Below are positions 40,634-49,957 of a DNA stretch of 64,000 nt, piece after piece (the stretch's first letter is position 1; every line of letters starts with the position of its first letter). Source of the stretch: Actinoplanes xinjiangensis (GTDB lineage: Bacteria > Actinomycetota > Actinomycetes > Mycobacteriales > Micromonosporaceae); NCBI RefSeq assembly GCF_003148685.1, contig NZ_QGGR01000013.1, positions 1-64,000 of the forward strand, in the 5' to 3' direction. A program made the position numbers and the translations under genes. Under the pieces are notes generated by a model. The model had not been told where the DNA came from. It saw nothing but the letters and a program-made list of their open reading frames with translations, and did no database searches.

Positions 40634-41416
40634 ATGGTGGATACCAAGGCCCTGCTCGCCGCCTACGACGCGCAGATGCGCCGGCCGACCGGCGCCATCC
40701 CGACCGGCGTGACGTACGAGTACGACGGTCCCCTTCTCCGGATCGTCGGCGGGCATGTGGGACGCATCCGGGCGCCGCGCGATGCCGGTGTCACCGGCGC
40801 GGAACTCGACGACCTGATCGCCCGGCAGCGGGACTACTTCCAGGCCCGTGGCGAAGCCGTCGAGTGGAAACTTCGTGCCCACGACCTGCCGGCGGATCTC
40901 CCTGATCGCCTGGTCGCCGCCGGGTTCACGCCGCAGGAGCCGGCCACGGTGCTGCTCGGCTTCGCCGAGGAGGCGGCCGCCGAACCGGTCCTGCCCGACG
41001 GCGTCGTACTGCGGCGGATCAGTGAACCTGAAGACCTGCGCCGCTTCGCCGGCCAGCAGACCGAAGCGTTCGGGGTCGACTGCTCCTGGGTCGCGGACCA
41101 CCTCGCCGCCCGGGTGTCGGCTGATCCCGACCAGATCACCATCCTGGCCGCCGAAGCCGGTGACCAGTTCGCCTGCACCGCCCTGGTGGAATACTGCCCC
41201 GGCACCGACTTCGTCGCGCTGCTCGGCGGCGCGACCCTGCCGCGGTGGCGGGGACGGGGCCTCTACCGTGCCATGATCGCCGCCCGGGCCCGGGAGGCCG
41301 TCGCCCGCGGCTTCCGGCTACTGCACGTCGACGCGTCCCCGGCCAGCGCCCCCATCCTGCGCCGGTGCGGCTTCCACGAGATCACCACCTCGACGCACTA
41401 CCAGTGGACGCCGTGA
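40634..41416 (+). CDS. GNAT acetyltransferase with N-terminal extension
   Basis: A 260-residue protein. The C-terminal half is a typical GNAT: DFVALLGGATLPRWRGRGLYRAMI carries the acetyl-CoA loop and ILRRCGFHEI the final block. The N-terminal 120 residues are a second, degenerate acetyltransferase-like half without a clear acetyl-CoA loop, as in tandem GNAT proteins. ATG 40634 is used; ATG 40607 is possible. Substrate unknown. Confidence 0.82.
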   Translation: MVDTKALLAAYDAQMRRPTGAIPTGVTYEYDGPLLRIVGGHVGRIRAPRDAGVTGAELDDLIARQRDYFQARGEAVEWKLRAHDLPADLPDRLVAAGFTPQEPATVLLGFAEEAAAEPVLPDGVVLRRISEPEDLRRFAGQQTEAFGVDCSWVADHLAARVSADPDQITILAAEAGDQFACTALVEYCPGTDFVALLGGATLPRWRGRGLYRAMIAARAREAVARGFRLLHVDASPASAPILRRCGFHEITTSTHYQWTP

Positions 41417-41449
41417 GCCGCCCAGGTTGAGTGCGCCGAGCGGCAGCCG

Positions 41450-41719
41450 CTATCTCGCGGGCTCGGAAGGGGGACCGCCCGGCTCTGCTCGAAGCCGCTG
41501 CAGTCTGCGCCGGGCATGAACGTCAGTCACGGCGAACTCCGCCAGGTCCGTCAACCGGCCCGCTCTCGCGAGCAGATCGATGTGCCACAGGTGCGCGTTG
41601 TGCCGGTGGGGATCCCGGCTGTAGCACTCGGCGTACGCGCCCACCAGGGCGATCGCGACCGACCAGTCTCCGGCGGCCTCCGCCGCTTCGGCGGCGGCCT
41701 GGTCGAACGGGGGATTCAC
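41450..41719 (-). CDS. Small TPR-like hypothetical protein
   Basis: An 89-residue protein from GTG 41719. It contains HNAHLWHIDLLARAGRLTDL and AVTDVHARRRLQRL, a block I recall at the ends of several actinomycete helical-repeat proteins. This may be a short stand-alone member of that family or a remnant of a longer gene. Function unknown. Confidence 0.5.
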   Translation of the reverse strand: MNPPFDQAAAEAAEAAGDWSVAIALVGAYAECYSRDPHRHNAHLWHIDLLARAGRLTDLAEFAVTDVHARRRLQRLRAEPGGPPSEPAR

Positions 41720-41862
41720 CGTTCGAGTATGACCGTGGTCAGCCGGCCGCCGGCCACGAGACGGCCGGTTTCGGGCCTCCACCGGTGACCCGGAACGCCG
41801 TGCACTGTCGATGACGGAGTGACCTACCGGAGCGTTGTCGCCGCGGCTATCGTCTCCACCTC

Positions 41863-42468
41863 ATGGGGATGCACTACGGGCTCATCGCGGCCACGGCCAC
41901 ACGGCAGGAGTTCCTCACCGAACTCACCCGGCACGCCGGCGAAATCGAGGTGGGGCCACCGGCCGAGTCCCACGACGAGATGACCATCGGCGAGCGCAAC
42001 GGGCACACCTTCGTCCTCGACGCCACCATGACGCTGGCGGACGAGGACGACATGGTGCTCGAGATGTCGAAACGCCTCGGCACCGTGGTGTGCGCCGGCG
42101 CGGAGACCGTGTCGGGAACCTTCTGGCTCACCGCGGCGAAGGACGGCGTCCCTCTGCGCTGCGTGTTCGTCCAGCACGCGGGGATGACACGCGGCATGGC
42201 GATCGGCGATCCACTCCCGACCGAGGCCGACCACCCCATCGAAGACCCCGACGGCGACGGCATCTTCGCCGCCCTCGCGTGGCTGGGCCTCGACGCCTAC
42301 GGCTGGCTCACCGAGGGCCCGTCCGACGTCCTGCACTGGTCCGGCGAACGCAGCCCCGCCGGCGGCCAGATCCGCGAGATCAAGCAAACGCACTACGAGC
42401 GCTACAAGCGCCCCGACGACGACAACCGGCTCTCCCAGCTGACAGCCGTCGTCCGCGACGAGCCGTAG
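41863..42468 (+). CDS. Conserved hypothetical protein
   Basis: A 201-residue soluble protein starting MGMHYGLIAATATRQEF. It is mixed alpha/beta with a Trp-rich C-terminal part (GWLTEGPSDVLHWSGE) and no recognisable catalytic motif or signal peptide. Start and composition are consistent with a real, expressed gene. The sequence recalls small actinomycete proteins of unknown function that sit alone between regulators. No function is proposed. Confidence 0.65.
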   Translation: MGMHYGLIAATATRQEFLTELTRHAGEIEVGPPAESHDEMTIGERNGHTFVLDATMTLADEDDMVLEMSKRLGTVVCAGAETVSGTFWLTAAKDGVPLRCVFVQHAGMTRGMAIGDPLPTEADHPIEDPDGDGIFAALAWLGLDAYGWLTEGPSDVLHWSGERSPAGGQIREIKQTHYERYKRPDDDNRLSQLTAVVRDEP

Positions 42469-42668
42469 ACCCACGACCCGCCCTTCTGACGTCACGGTGT
42501 GTGGTGGCAGGGGGCGGACCCGCGCGGAGGACGTCATCGGATGGCCTGACCATCAGTGCGGTCGGGCGGGCCCGCACCGGCGAGACGGATCAGTGGATCT
42601 ACCGGTGAGGTGACGTTGTACTGTCAGCCGCCGGCGCTGATCGGCGCCGTCAGCTGAAGGGGAACCGC

Positions 42669-43343
42669 ATGATGCGCTACTGGCCGCGGAGTGCCGCCGG
42701 ACTGCCGCCGGGGCAGCGCCTCATGGCGGAGATGCCCCGGTTCAGCGACCTGCCCCATCGGCCGCCGCCCACCATGCCGGTCGAGCCCAGGCTGGAGATC
42801 AGGAACGAAGGTGAGTTGATCGCCGTCCTGAGCGGCGCTGACCTTCAGGCGCTGGGACCGCGCGAACATACGGCCGACTTCCACTGCGTCACGACATGGT
42901 CGGTGACGGGGCTGGTGTGGACGGGCGTCCCGCTGCGCGAGGCTCTCGCGTCGGTGGGGATGTCCGATGCCCCGGCGCCGTACCTGGTGGCCCGAGCGGG
43001 TGATCGGCGCAAGGCCGTCTTGACCTGGGAAGATGCCACTGCCGAGGACGTGCTGTTGGCGACCCACCTCAACGGCACCGCTCTTGACGACAGGCACGGT
43101 GCGCCGCTGCGCCTCGTGTCGCCCGGCCAGTACGGCTACAAGAGCGTCAAGCACCTCATCGCCGTGGACTTCCGCGCCGCGCAGCCCCCGGCCATGTCGA
43201 AGGAGCACCTCAGGGCCCGCGTCGCCCTCGAGGAACGGCACCCGCGACTGCCGAGCTCGCTGGTAAGGCTGCCGTACCGGCTGATGATCGCCCCGACCGC
43301 GTACGTGGCCGAGCGGACGCTACGCCGTAGTCGTATCGGTTAG
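42669..43343 (+). CDS. Molybdopterin-dependent oxidoreductase-like protein
   Basis: A 224-residue protein with the sulfite-oxidase/YedY-type molybdopterin fold. C73 in DFHCVTTWSV sits where the Mo-ligating Cys is found in the family, followed by the W-x-G-V-P-L motif (LVWTGVPLREAL) and GAPLRLVSPGQYGYKSVKHL. It is about the size of stand-alone actinomycete members and has no visible signal peptide, so it is probably cytoplasmic. The electron acceptor and substrate are unknown. A second start ATG three bases downstream exists. Confidence 0.82.
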   Translation: MMRYWPRSAAGLPPGQRLMAEMPRFSDLPHRPPPTMPVEPRLEIRNEGELIAVLSGADLQALGPREHTADFHCVTTWSVTGLVWTGVPLREALASVGMSDAPAPYLVARAGDRRKAVLTWEDATAEDVLLATHLNGTALDDRHGAPLRLVSPGQYGYKSVKHLIAVDFRAAQPPAMSKEHLRARVALEERHPRLPSSLVRLPYRLMIAPTAYVAERTLRRSRIG

Positions 43344-43590
43344 CGTGTTGTGGGAGCACCTGGCCGACCAGATTCACGATGGCTTCGCGTGTCTCAGCCG
43401 GCTCGAGACTCAGACGCCGCTCAAGCTCACCCAGCCGGCGTAGCTCGTCAAGCCGCGAGTCTGTAGGAGAGGGATTCTCGTGGGAGACCCTCGGAGGATA
43501 GAGGCGATAGCTGCGTGTGCCCGAAGCCTGCCGGCTCCGGCCATGGGTGCGCCCGGCGTCGGGTAGACCGCCGCTGACAGGGGTACGGGC

Positions 43591-44133
43591 GTGATCGCAT
43601 ACGCTCGGTGGGTGTTCGAGGCTTCGCGGATCTGCCGCTGCGTCATCTGTCACGACTACGGCGATCGCGATGACTACGACGCGGCCGACCATGGCGTGAT
43701 CGAGAATGTGAAGAAGTTCGGGTGGAGCGTCACCGGCGTTCCCGCGGATGAGAATGGGCCGGGCTGGTCGTACACGATCGGCCGCTGGCACAGCCGGGGC
43801 GAGCCGGAACTCGCCATGTTCGGGCTCGACCTGCGTGTCATGCAATCCTGCCTGAACATCCTCGGGCACCGCGACGGCCTCGCCGACGGCCAGTCCCATG
43901 ACGATGTCGTCAACGGTTACCCCGTGCGCCTGAGGACCGTCGAACCGAATTGGTATCGGGCCTTCTTCGGCCAGGCCATGTGGTTCTACCGGCGCCCGCC
44001 CATTCCGTTTCTCGAGGTGGTCTGGCCCAACCGGGACGGCGCTTTTCCGTGGGACGACGGCAGCCTCACCCAGCCGCACCTCTGGCTCGCACCCACCGAG
44101 CATGTGCAGGGTGTCTGGACCCAGGACGTCTGA
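43591..44133 (+). CDS. DUF4262 protein
   Basis: A 180-residue protein from GTG 43591, which follows AGGGG. The block GWSVTGVPADENGPGWSYTIGRWH and the HLWLAPTEH-type C-terminus are typical of DUF4262. An N-terminal CRCVIC cluster could bind a metal. Members of DUF4262 are of unknown function; some lie near toxin or phage-related genes. No such neighbours are seen here. GTG 43612 is an alternative start. Confidence 0.8.
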   Translation: MIAYARWVFEASRICRCVICHDYGDRDDYDAADHGVIENVKKFGWSVTGVPADENGPGWSYTIGRWHSRGEPELAMFGLDLRVMQSCLNILGHRDGLADGQSHDDVVNGYPVRLRTVEPNWYRAFFGQAMWFYRRPPIPFLEVVWPNRDGAFPWDDGSLTQPHLWLAPTEHVQGVWTQDV

Positions 44134-44170
44134 AGCCAGGAAGAGACACGGGAGGCCATAGACTCCGGCG

Positions 44171-44392
44171 ATGGCCGTCAGCCGAGGGATGCTCCTGTCG
44201 CTCATGGTGTTGCTCGCTCTCCATCCGGTGACCCACAACTGGAGCGGCGATCCGGACGCGTGGAGCCTGGTCAAGGATCACGTCGCGGCCTGGCACCCGG
44301 CAGTCGGTGCACTCTGGATCCTCCTCATCGCGACAGCCGCCGCCGCGGTCGTCGCGCAGGCCGGGGCGAGCCGGACCGTGACGTCTCCCTGA
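44171..44392 (+). CDS. Small two-helix membrane protein
   Basis: A 73-residue protein with a hydrophobic N-terminus (MLLSLMVLLALHPVTH) and a second hydrophobic helix (ALWILLIATAAAAVVAQA), so it probably spans the membrane twice. No family is recognised and the ribosome binding site is weak. It may be cotranscribed with the DUF4262 gene 37 nt upstream. Confidence 0.45.
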   Translation: MAVSRGMLLSLMVLLALHPVTHNWSGDPDAWSLVKDHVAAWHPAVGALWILLIATAAAAVVAQAGASRTVTSP

Positions 44393-44593
44393 CAGGTGGC
44401 GCTGTCCACAGCAGAGGGCCGCGGAATGTCCGTTTGGTGGCGGCGGAAGTGGTTTCCGATCGATTCTCGTTCCGGCAGCGTCACGGGTAAGGCTGAAAAA
44501 CTGTGGGGTCGATCATCGATCCGATTAGCTTTTCGATGCGCTGGGTACAAGGCTGGCGGCGGGAGATACCCGCCAGTGAAACGGAGCAAAGTC

Positions 44594-44749
44594 ATGCTGG
44601 TACTGGGGCTCATCCTTCTGCTGTTGGGCATCTTCCTGAAGGTGTCGATTCTCTACACGATCGGCATCATTCTCCTGGTGATCGGCGCCGTGCTCTGGAT
44701 CCTCGGTGCCGTCGGCCGCCCGGTCGGTGGTCGAAAAGTCTGGTTCTAG
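44594..44749 (+). CDS. DUF6131 small membrane protein
   Basis: A 51-residue protein made of two adjacent hydrophobic helices (MLVLGLILLLLGIFL and YTIGIILLVIGAVLWIL) and a short Gly/Arg-rich tail ending VWF. This is the form of DUF6131 proteins, common in actinomycetes and often stress-induced. ATG 44594 follows GGAGCA. The longer upstream frame is not conserved in type. A strong terminator follows. Confidence 0.8.
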   Translation: MLVLGLILLLLGIFLKVSILYTIGIILLVIGAVLWILGAVGRPVGGRKVWF

Positions 44750-44773
44750 ACTTAGCTGACCAGACAGCGCTGA

Positions 44774-44806
44774 AAAGGGCGTCCCACTTTCGAGTGGGCG
44801 CCCTTT
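44774..44806 (+). terminator. Strong hairpin terminator after DUF6131
   Basis: Arms AAAGGGCG and CCCACT pair with AGTGGG and CGCCCTTT around a TTCG tetraloop, with a single bulged base. The 14-bp stem with a stable tetraloop is a clear intrinsic terminator. Confidence 0.85.
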
Positions 44807-45013
44807 CGCGTACCCGAGTCGCGTTTTGATCCGAAGATCGGGCTCGGAAGATAAGCGATTACTTCTACTCGCCGAAAGACGTCCGATGCTGGACGAGATC
44901 CGATTCCGTCGCCCGCGGCCGTTCGTGCGGCGCGGGCCGTGCGTGATCATCTACCGCGGATATCGCGTCGAGGGTGGGGGCATGGGTGCCCCGGGCGGGG
45001 GAACTCCGCCGGT

Positions 45014-45211
45014 ATGGCGGCACACGCAGGGGACCAGGCGGAGAAGACCCGGCATTTCCAGTGCGCGCGTTGCGCCGAGCGGGTGCTGGTGCAGGCCGGT
45101 GCCACGATTCCGCCCTGCCCGAACGGTCACACCGAGTACAGGAGCCGGATGCAGGTGGGCCCGGGTGGGAGGCGATCCGGCGGGCCGGAGAACTCCCATC
45201 GGGCCGGGTGA
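45014..45211 (+). CDS. Small zinc-ribbon protein
   Basis: A 65-residue protein from ATG 45014. FQCARCAERVLVQAG and CPNGHTEY supply a Cys-x2-Cys and a Cys-x3-His pair, the pattern of a small zinc ribbon similar to rubredoxin-like domains. The rest is Gly/Arg-rich. It lies about 110 nt before the GAF-EAL gene and may be cotranscribed. Function unknown. Confidence 0.5.
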   Translation: MAAHAGDQAEKTRHFQCARCAERVLVQAGATIPPCPNGHTEYRSRMQVGPGGRRSGGPENSHRAG

Positions 45212-45324
45212 CGGGGATCGTCAACCCGACGCCTTCAACGGGGCGGTCCCGTGCCCGCTCAGTCCGTTCACGCGAGTGCCGATGGAATCGGAGGATGGTG
45301 GATGCAGCTCGGGAGGAGACGCGG

Positions 45325-46509
45325 ATGCCGGAACGCTCCGAAACCGCTCAGCAGGTTGCAGATCTTCTGCACACCGCGCGGCAGTCGCTGGGGATGGGCC
45401 TGGCGTTCCTGAGTCGCATGGAGGGGGCGGTGCAGCACCTGGAGGTCGTCGACTCCGTTCTTCCCCTGAACGACGGCATGACACAGCCGCGCGCCACCTC
45501 GTTCTGCCAGGCGATCGCGGACGGCGCCCTGCCTCCGGTGATTCCGGACGTCAGCCGATTCCCGGCGGCGATGCGCCTGCCGGCCGCCGAGCTGGGGATC
45601 CGTAGCTACATCTCGGTGCCGGTCGAACTCAGCGACGGCACTGTCTACGGCACCTTCTGCAGTGCCGGTCTGGAGGCCGACCCGGGCCTGGCCGAGCGGG
45701 ACCGGGTGCTTCTGGAGGTGCTCGCCCATGCCGCGGCGGTGATCATCGAGCCGGATGTCGTGAGGAGGCGCCGCAACGCCGAGATCGAGAGCCGGCTGCG
45801 GCCACTGCTGGACCGGCACGGCCCGGTGGTCCTCCTGCAACCGATCGTCGAGTTGGCCGGTGGCCGCCGGGTCGGCGCGGAGGCGCTCAGCAGGTTCCCG
45901 CACGAGTGGCACCAACCGCCGGACGAGGTCTTCGCCGACGCGGACCTGATCGGAGAGCGGGAGAACCTCGAACTGGCGGCGTTGCGTGGCGCCGCCGATC
46001 ATCTGCCGCACGTGACCGGGTACATCGCCATGAACATCTCCGCGGCGACCCTCTACGCCCCCGGTGGTGTGGAGTTCCTGACGAGGCTGCCACTGGAACG
46101 GATCGTGCTCGAGTTGTCCGAGCACGACCCCATCGATGACTACGAGCGGTTGAGGAACGTACTGGCGCCGCTGCGGGCGGCGGGCATGCGCCTGGCCATC
46201 GACGACGTCGGTGCCGGCTACTCCTCGCTACGGCACATCGTCGCCACCGGTCCGGACGTCATCAAGCTGGACCGCAGCATCGTCAGCGGAGTGGCCGACG
46301 ACGCCGTGCTCGCGGTGGTCGTGCACGCCCTGGTCGAGCTGGCCGGGGCGGTCGGTGCCGCGGTGGTCGCGGAGGGCATCGAGACCGCGGCGGACGCGGC
46401 CGCCCTGGTCAAGCTGGGTGTCGGGCTGGGTCAGGGATGGCTCTTCGACCGGGCCGTCACGGCCGCGGACCTGCGGAACGGGTACGCACTCGCGCCGTCC
46501 AGTCGGTGA
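45325..46509 (+). CDS. GAF-EAL c-di-GMP phosphodiesterase
   Basis: A 394-residue protein from ATG 45325, six bases after GGAGGAG. Residues 10-140 are a GAF-like sensor (SISVPV and GTVYGTFCSAG regions). Residues 165-385 are an EAL domain with the catalytic set present: EAL at 186-188, N237 in MNIS, DD at 293-294 in AIDDVGAGYSS, K314 in IKLDRS and E350 in AEGIET. It should hydrolyse c-di-GMP to pGpG in response to a small ligand. No GGDEF domain is attached. It is the only c-di-GMP gene in the window. Confidence 0.92.
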   Translation: MPERSETAQQVADLLHTARQSLGMGLAFLSRMEGAVQHLEVVDSVLPLNDGMTQPRATSFCQAIADGALPPVIPDVSRFPAAMRLPAAELGIRSYISVPVELSDGTVYGTFCSAGLEADPGLAERDRVLLEVLAHAAAVIIEPDVVRRRRNAEIESRLRPLLDRHGPVVLLQPIVELAGGRRVGAEALSRFPHEWHQPPDEVFADADLIGERENLELAALRGAADHLPHVTGYIAMNISAATLYAPGGVEFLTRLPLERIVLELSEHDPIDDYERLRNVLAPLRAAGMRLAIDDVGAGYSSLRHIVATGPDVIKLDRSIVSGVADDAVLAVVVHALVELAGAVGAAVVAEGIETAADAAALVKLGVGLGQGWLFDRAVTAADLRNGYALAPSSR

Positions 46510-46566
46510 GCCGGGCTGACGCCGTACGTCATGGGGGAGACCCGGCAGGGAGGTAGTGCCGGCTGT

Positions 46567-48906
46567 TCAGGTCCGCGGTGGCCGGCCCTGGCCGGCCAGC
46601 CAGCTGGCCACCTGGGTCCGGGACGTGAAACCGAGCTTGCTCAGGATGTTCTCCACGTGTCCCTCGGCGGTGCGCTGCGCCACCACCAATCGCGTGGCGA
46701 TGTCCTTGTTGCTCAGGCCCTGGGCGATCAGTGCGGCGACCTCACGTTCGCGCCTGGTCAGCCCGAGGTCTGCGGCGGCGTCGGCCGGCGGTTCCGGCAC
46801 CCGGGCGCGCGGTTGCCGCTCCAGCGCCATCGCGACCACGTCGGCGTCGGACAGGTCGGCGCCGCGCCGGGTGGCGGCCGAGAACGTGGCGGCGCCGAGC
46901 CGTGACCGCACCTCGACCACCACCTCGTCGTGCCATTTCTGCAGGATGCGGAACGGCGCCAGCGAAGTGTGCATCTCCTGCCACATCCGCCGGGACACCC
47001 CGAGCAGCATGGCCGACCGCTCGTCGCGCAGTTCGCGTGCGGCGATCCAGGCGAGCGACTCCACCGCCAGCCCGACGGTGAACTGCTCGCCCTCCACCGC
47101 CTTGCCGATGGTCAGGCTGTCCCTGGCCGCCGCGGTGGCACCGGCGTAGTCGTCGTCCCGCCAGCGCAGCACACTCAGCGCCCACAGCCCGAACGACTGC
47201 CACCACACCTCGCCGCTGGCCGCGCCCAGATCCTTGGCGGCGGTCAGATCGGGGTAGCCACTGGACGGCTGACCGGCGAGACCCCGGCACAACCCGAGGA
47301 CGATCAGCGTCCACAGTTCGCCGTTACGGATCTTCAGGGCACGGAACGCGACGAGCGCCTGCTCCAGCAACGGCAGCGCCTCGGCGTAGTCGCCCGGCCA
47401 CATCCTGAAGATGCCCTCGATCAGCGGCAGGTACGCCCGCTCGGGCGACGGGGGAAGCGCTTCTGCCAGGGCCACCGCGTCGGCGAGCAGCGCGCCGGCC
47501 CGGTCGGCGTCGCCCTGGATGCCGGCGATCCACGCGGCGACGCGCAGTGCCTTGACCCGGGTCCAGTGCCGGGGCGCGGGCATCGCCAGAGCGCGGTCGA
47601 GCCAGTGCCGTCCTTCCGAGAAGTAGCCCCGGACGAACCAGTGATTCTGCAGATCGGCGGCGAACCGCAGCGCGGTCTCGGGTGGTCCCGAGGTGGTCGC
47701 ATACTCCAGCGCCACCCGTAGATTGGCGCCCTCGTGGCGCAGCCGTTGCATGACGGCCGTCTGTTGCGGGCCGACCCAGATCCGGTCCGCGTGGGCGGCG
47801 AGGCCGGCGAACCACCGGCAGTGCCGGTGCGCCATCGCCTCATATTCTCCGGCCGCGGACAGCCTGGCGCTGCCGTACTCGCGGGTGACCTCGAGAATCT
47901 GGTAACGCGCCGTGCCGTTCCCGGCCCGGATCAGGACCGACTTCTCCACCAGTGACGCGATCAGGTCGAGGATGGTCTCGCTGGGCACCCGCTCGTCGGC
48001 GCAGACCGCCTCGGCGGCGTCGAGCTCGAAGCCACCCGAGAAGACCGACACCCGTGACCAGAGGATCCGTTCCTCCTCGGAGCACAGGTCCCAGCTCCAG
48101 TCGATCAGCGCGCGCAGGGTCTGCTGTCGTTGCGGCGCGTTGCGGGGGCCGGTGGTGAGCAACTGGTAGCGGTCGGTCAGCCGGTCCAGGATCTGGTCGA
48201 GGGAGAGCACGCGGAGCCGGGCCACCGCCAGTTCGATGGCCAGCGGCATGCCTTCAAGGGCCTGGCACAGCCGTACGATCGTGGCGCAGTTGGCCTCGGT
48301 GACCTGGAAGTCGGGCAGGACCGCCGTGGCCCGCTCGATGAGAAGGCTCGTCGATTCGTACCTCTGTAGTTCGGTGGGGCTGCACGCGACCGCCGGGTCG
48401 GGCACCGACAGGGGATGCACGGCCAGGGTGGCCTCGCCGTCGAGCCGTAGCGCCTGCCGGCTCGTGGCCAGGATGCGCAGCTCGGGGCAGGACCGCAGCA
48501 GGGTCTCGGCGAGGGCGGCGCAGGCGCCGACGAGGTGTTCGCAGTTGTCCAGGATCAGCAGCACCTGCTGGCCGGCCAGGAAATCGGCGAGCCCGGCCGG
48601 GTCCAGCCGCACCGTGTCCTCACGGAGGCCGAGCGTCTCGCCGACGGTGACCACGACGAGGTCCGGGTCGTGCAGTTCGGCGAGGCCGATGAACCAGACT
48701 CCGTGGGGGAAGAGGCGGCGCAGATCGGCGCCGGCGCGCTGAGCGAGCCGGGTCTTGCCGACCCCGCCGGAGCCGGTGAGCGTGACCAGCCGACTGGTGG
48801 ACAGCATGCGCCGAACCCCGGTCACCTCTTGCCGTCGGCCGACGAAACTGGTCAGTTCGGCGGGGAGATTTCCGACGGTGCCGCGCCTGGTCGTGGCGGT
48901 GCTCAT
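46567..48906 (-). CDS. LuxR-family regulator with NB-ARC-type ATPase
   Basis: A 779-residue regulator starting at ATG 48906. Walker A is GSGGVGKT at 45-52 and the Walker B region is VLLILDNCEH, as in the AfsR/STAND ATPase class. Residues 380-690 form helical repeats of TPR type. The C-terminal 65 residues are a LuxR helix-turn-helix (LTRREREVAALIAQGLSNKDIA, VAQRTAEGHVENILSKLGF). Such proteins activate secondary metabolism or stress genes when the repeat domain senses a signal. Divergent from the ECF sigma factor gene. The longer open frame to 49308 is not supported. Confidence 0.9.
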   Translation of the reverse strand: MSTATTRRGTVGNLPAELTSFVGRRQEVTGVRRMLSTSRLVTLTGSGGVGKTRLAQRAGADLRRLFPHGVWFIGLAELHDPDLVVVTVGETLGLREDTVRLDPAGLADFLAGQQVLLILDNCEHLVGACAALAETLLRSCPELRILATSRQALRLDGEATLAVHPLSVPDPAVACSPTELQRYESTSLLIERATAVLPDFQVTEANCATIVRLCQALEGMPLAIELAVARLRVLSLDQILDRLTDRYQLLTTGPRNAPQRQQTLRALIDWSWDLCSEEERILWSRVSVFSGGFELDAAEAVCADERVPSETILDLIASLVEKSVLIRAGNGTARYQILEVTREYGSARLSAAGEYEAMAHRHCRWFAGLAAHADRIWVGPQQTAVMQRLRHEGANLRVALEYATTSGPPETALRFAADLQNHWFVRGYFSEGRHWLDRALAMPAPRHWTRVKALRVAAWIAGIQGDADRAGALLADAVALAEALPPSPERAYLPLIEGIFRMWPGDYAEALPLLEQALVAFRALKIRNGELWTLIVLGLCRGLAGQPSSGYPDLTAAKDLGAASGEVWWQSFGLWALSVLRWRDDDYAGATAAARDSLTIGKAVEGEQFTVGLAVESLAWIAARELRDERSAMLLGVSRRMWQEMHTSLAPFRILQKWHDEVVVEVRSRLGAATFSAATRRGADLSDADVVAMALERQPRARVPEPPADAAADLGLTRREREVAALIAQGLSNKDIATRLVVAQRTAEGHVENILSKLGFTSRTQVASWLAGQGRPPRT

Positions 48907-49091
48907 GTAGGCACGGTAGTGGGTCGCCCGGCACGGGTGCTCGTTGGTGTGGTGGCCGCAACGAGTGGACCGGCACCTGTCCCCGCCTGCCCGTCCGCAC
49001 CGTCGCGGCACGCCCGATCGACGACCGTGAGCGCCGCGGAGGCGGACGCCCGGGGATCGGCGCCAGCCGCGGGACGGGACCCGTACCGCCG

Positions 49092-49129
49092 AATCCAGGT
49101 ACTCCCCGTAATCCAGGTACTTTCCCCGT
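49092..49129. repeat. Tandem direct repeat between divergent regulators
   Basis: Two adjacent copies of AATCCAGGTACT, followed by CCCCGT in the first and TTCCCCGT in the second, lie between the LuxR and sigma factor genes. Head-to-tail repeats of this size are typical binding sites for dimeric or tandem-binding activators. Confidence 0.55.
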
Positions 49130-49198
49130 GTTCGCAGAGTGTGCGGTCGTGAAGTGTGGATTCGCGTACACATGCTCTCGATCGGAAAGGAGTCCGGC

Positions 49199-49870
49199 GT
49201 GGGCCGCCACTCCGCCGACTGGACGGCACCTGGCTCGACAGACCCCGATTCTTCAGGCACTTCTGCCGTTCGAAGGGTTCCCCGGCACGCCGATCTGTTC
49301 GTCCCCACCCCCGGCAGCGCGGCAGCGCAGTTCCATGCGAAGCGGACCGCGGAGACGTTCGATCAACTGGTCGAGCCGCACCGCGCAGCACTGCACGCAT
49401 ATGTACTGCGGAACACGAAGGGTGACGAGGCCGTCGCGGAATCCGTGCTCCGGGAAACGCTCTACCGGGCGTCGTACGACCCGCGACGTTACCCGCGGCG
49501 GGCGTCGGCCGTACGGGCGTGGTTGATTCTGACCGCCTACAAGGCGCTGCGCGACGGCGAACGCCACGCCCCGGCGGGGCACGACGACCGCCACCCGGGA
49601 CCGGGCCGGGTGTCGGCGGGCTTCTCCGAACCGGCGCCGGGACCGGCCGACGAGGGGCACGCCACCACGGTCGTCTCGGCGATGCTGGAGCTCACGGCCG
49701 AACATCGCGAACTCATCATCCAGACGTTCTACGGCGGCGCCTCCCTGGAGGAGGTCGCGGCCGACCGCGGCGCCCCGGTGGCGAAGATCAAATCTGACCT
49801 GTACGCCGCGATGCACGCCCTGCGCGCCGTGCTCGACCGGCAGGTGGCCGGCCGGCACGGGGTCCGATGA
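49199..49870 (+). CDS. ECF-type sigma factor
   Basis: A 223-residue protein from GTG 49199, six bases after AAAGGAG. After a 50-residue disordered N-terminus, the region TFDQLVEPHRAALHAYVLRNT begins sigma region 2 and LELTAEHRELIIQTFYGGASLEEVAADRGAP is region 4 with its helix-turn-helix. The two are joined by a Pro/Gly-rich linker. No anti-sigma gene is adjacent, so control may be through the linker, the divergent LuxR ATPase or transcription. Promoter targets are unknown. Confidence 0.85.
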   Translation: MGRHSADWTAPGSTDPDSSGTSAVRRVPRHADLFVPTPGSAAAQFHAKRTAETFDQLVEPHRAALHAYVLRNTKGDEAVAESVLRETLYRASYDPRRYPRRASAVRAWLILTAYKALRDGERHAPAGHDDRHPGPGRVSAGFSEPAPGPADEGHATTVVSAMLELTAEHRELIIQTFYGGASLEEVAADRGAPVAKIKSDLYAAMHALRAVLDRQVAGRHGVR

Positions 49871-49957
49871 GGCGGTCGGTCCGCCGTCTCACCTCGCTGC
49901 CGGAGGGTGTACCGGCAGCCCACCACTCGCACCCGCGCATCGACCTGGCCTCGGAGT

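Noticed and set aside
44440..44560. Stress-sigma type promoter (GTTT ... GGGTA) before DUF6131
   Set aside because: GGGTAA and GGGTAC are present but no GTTT lies at the right distance.
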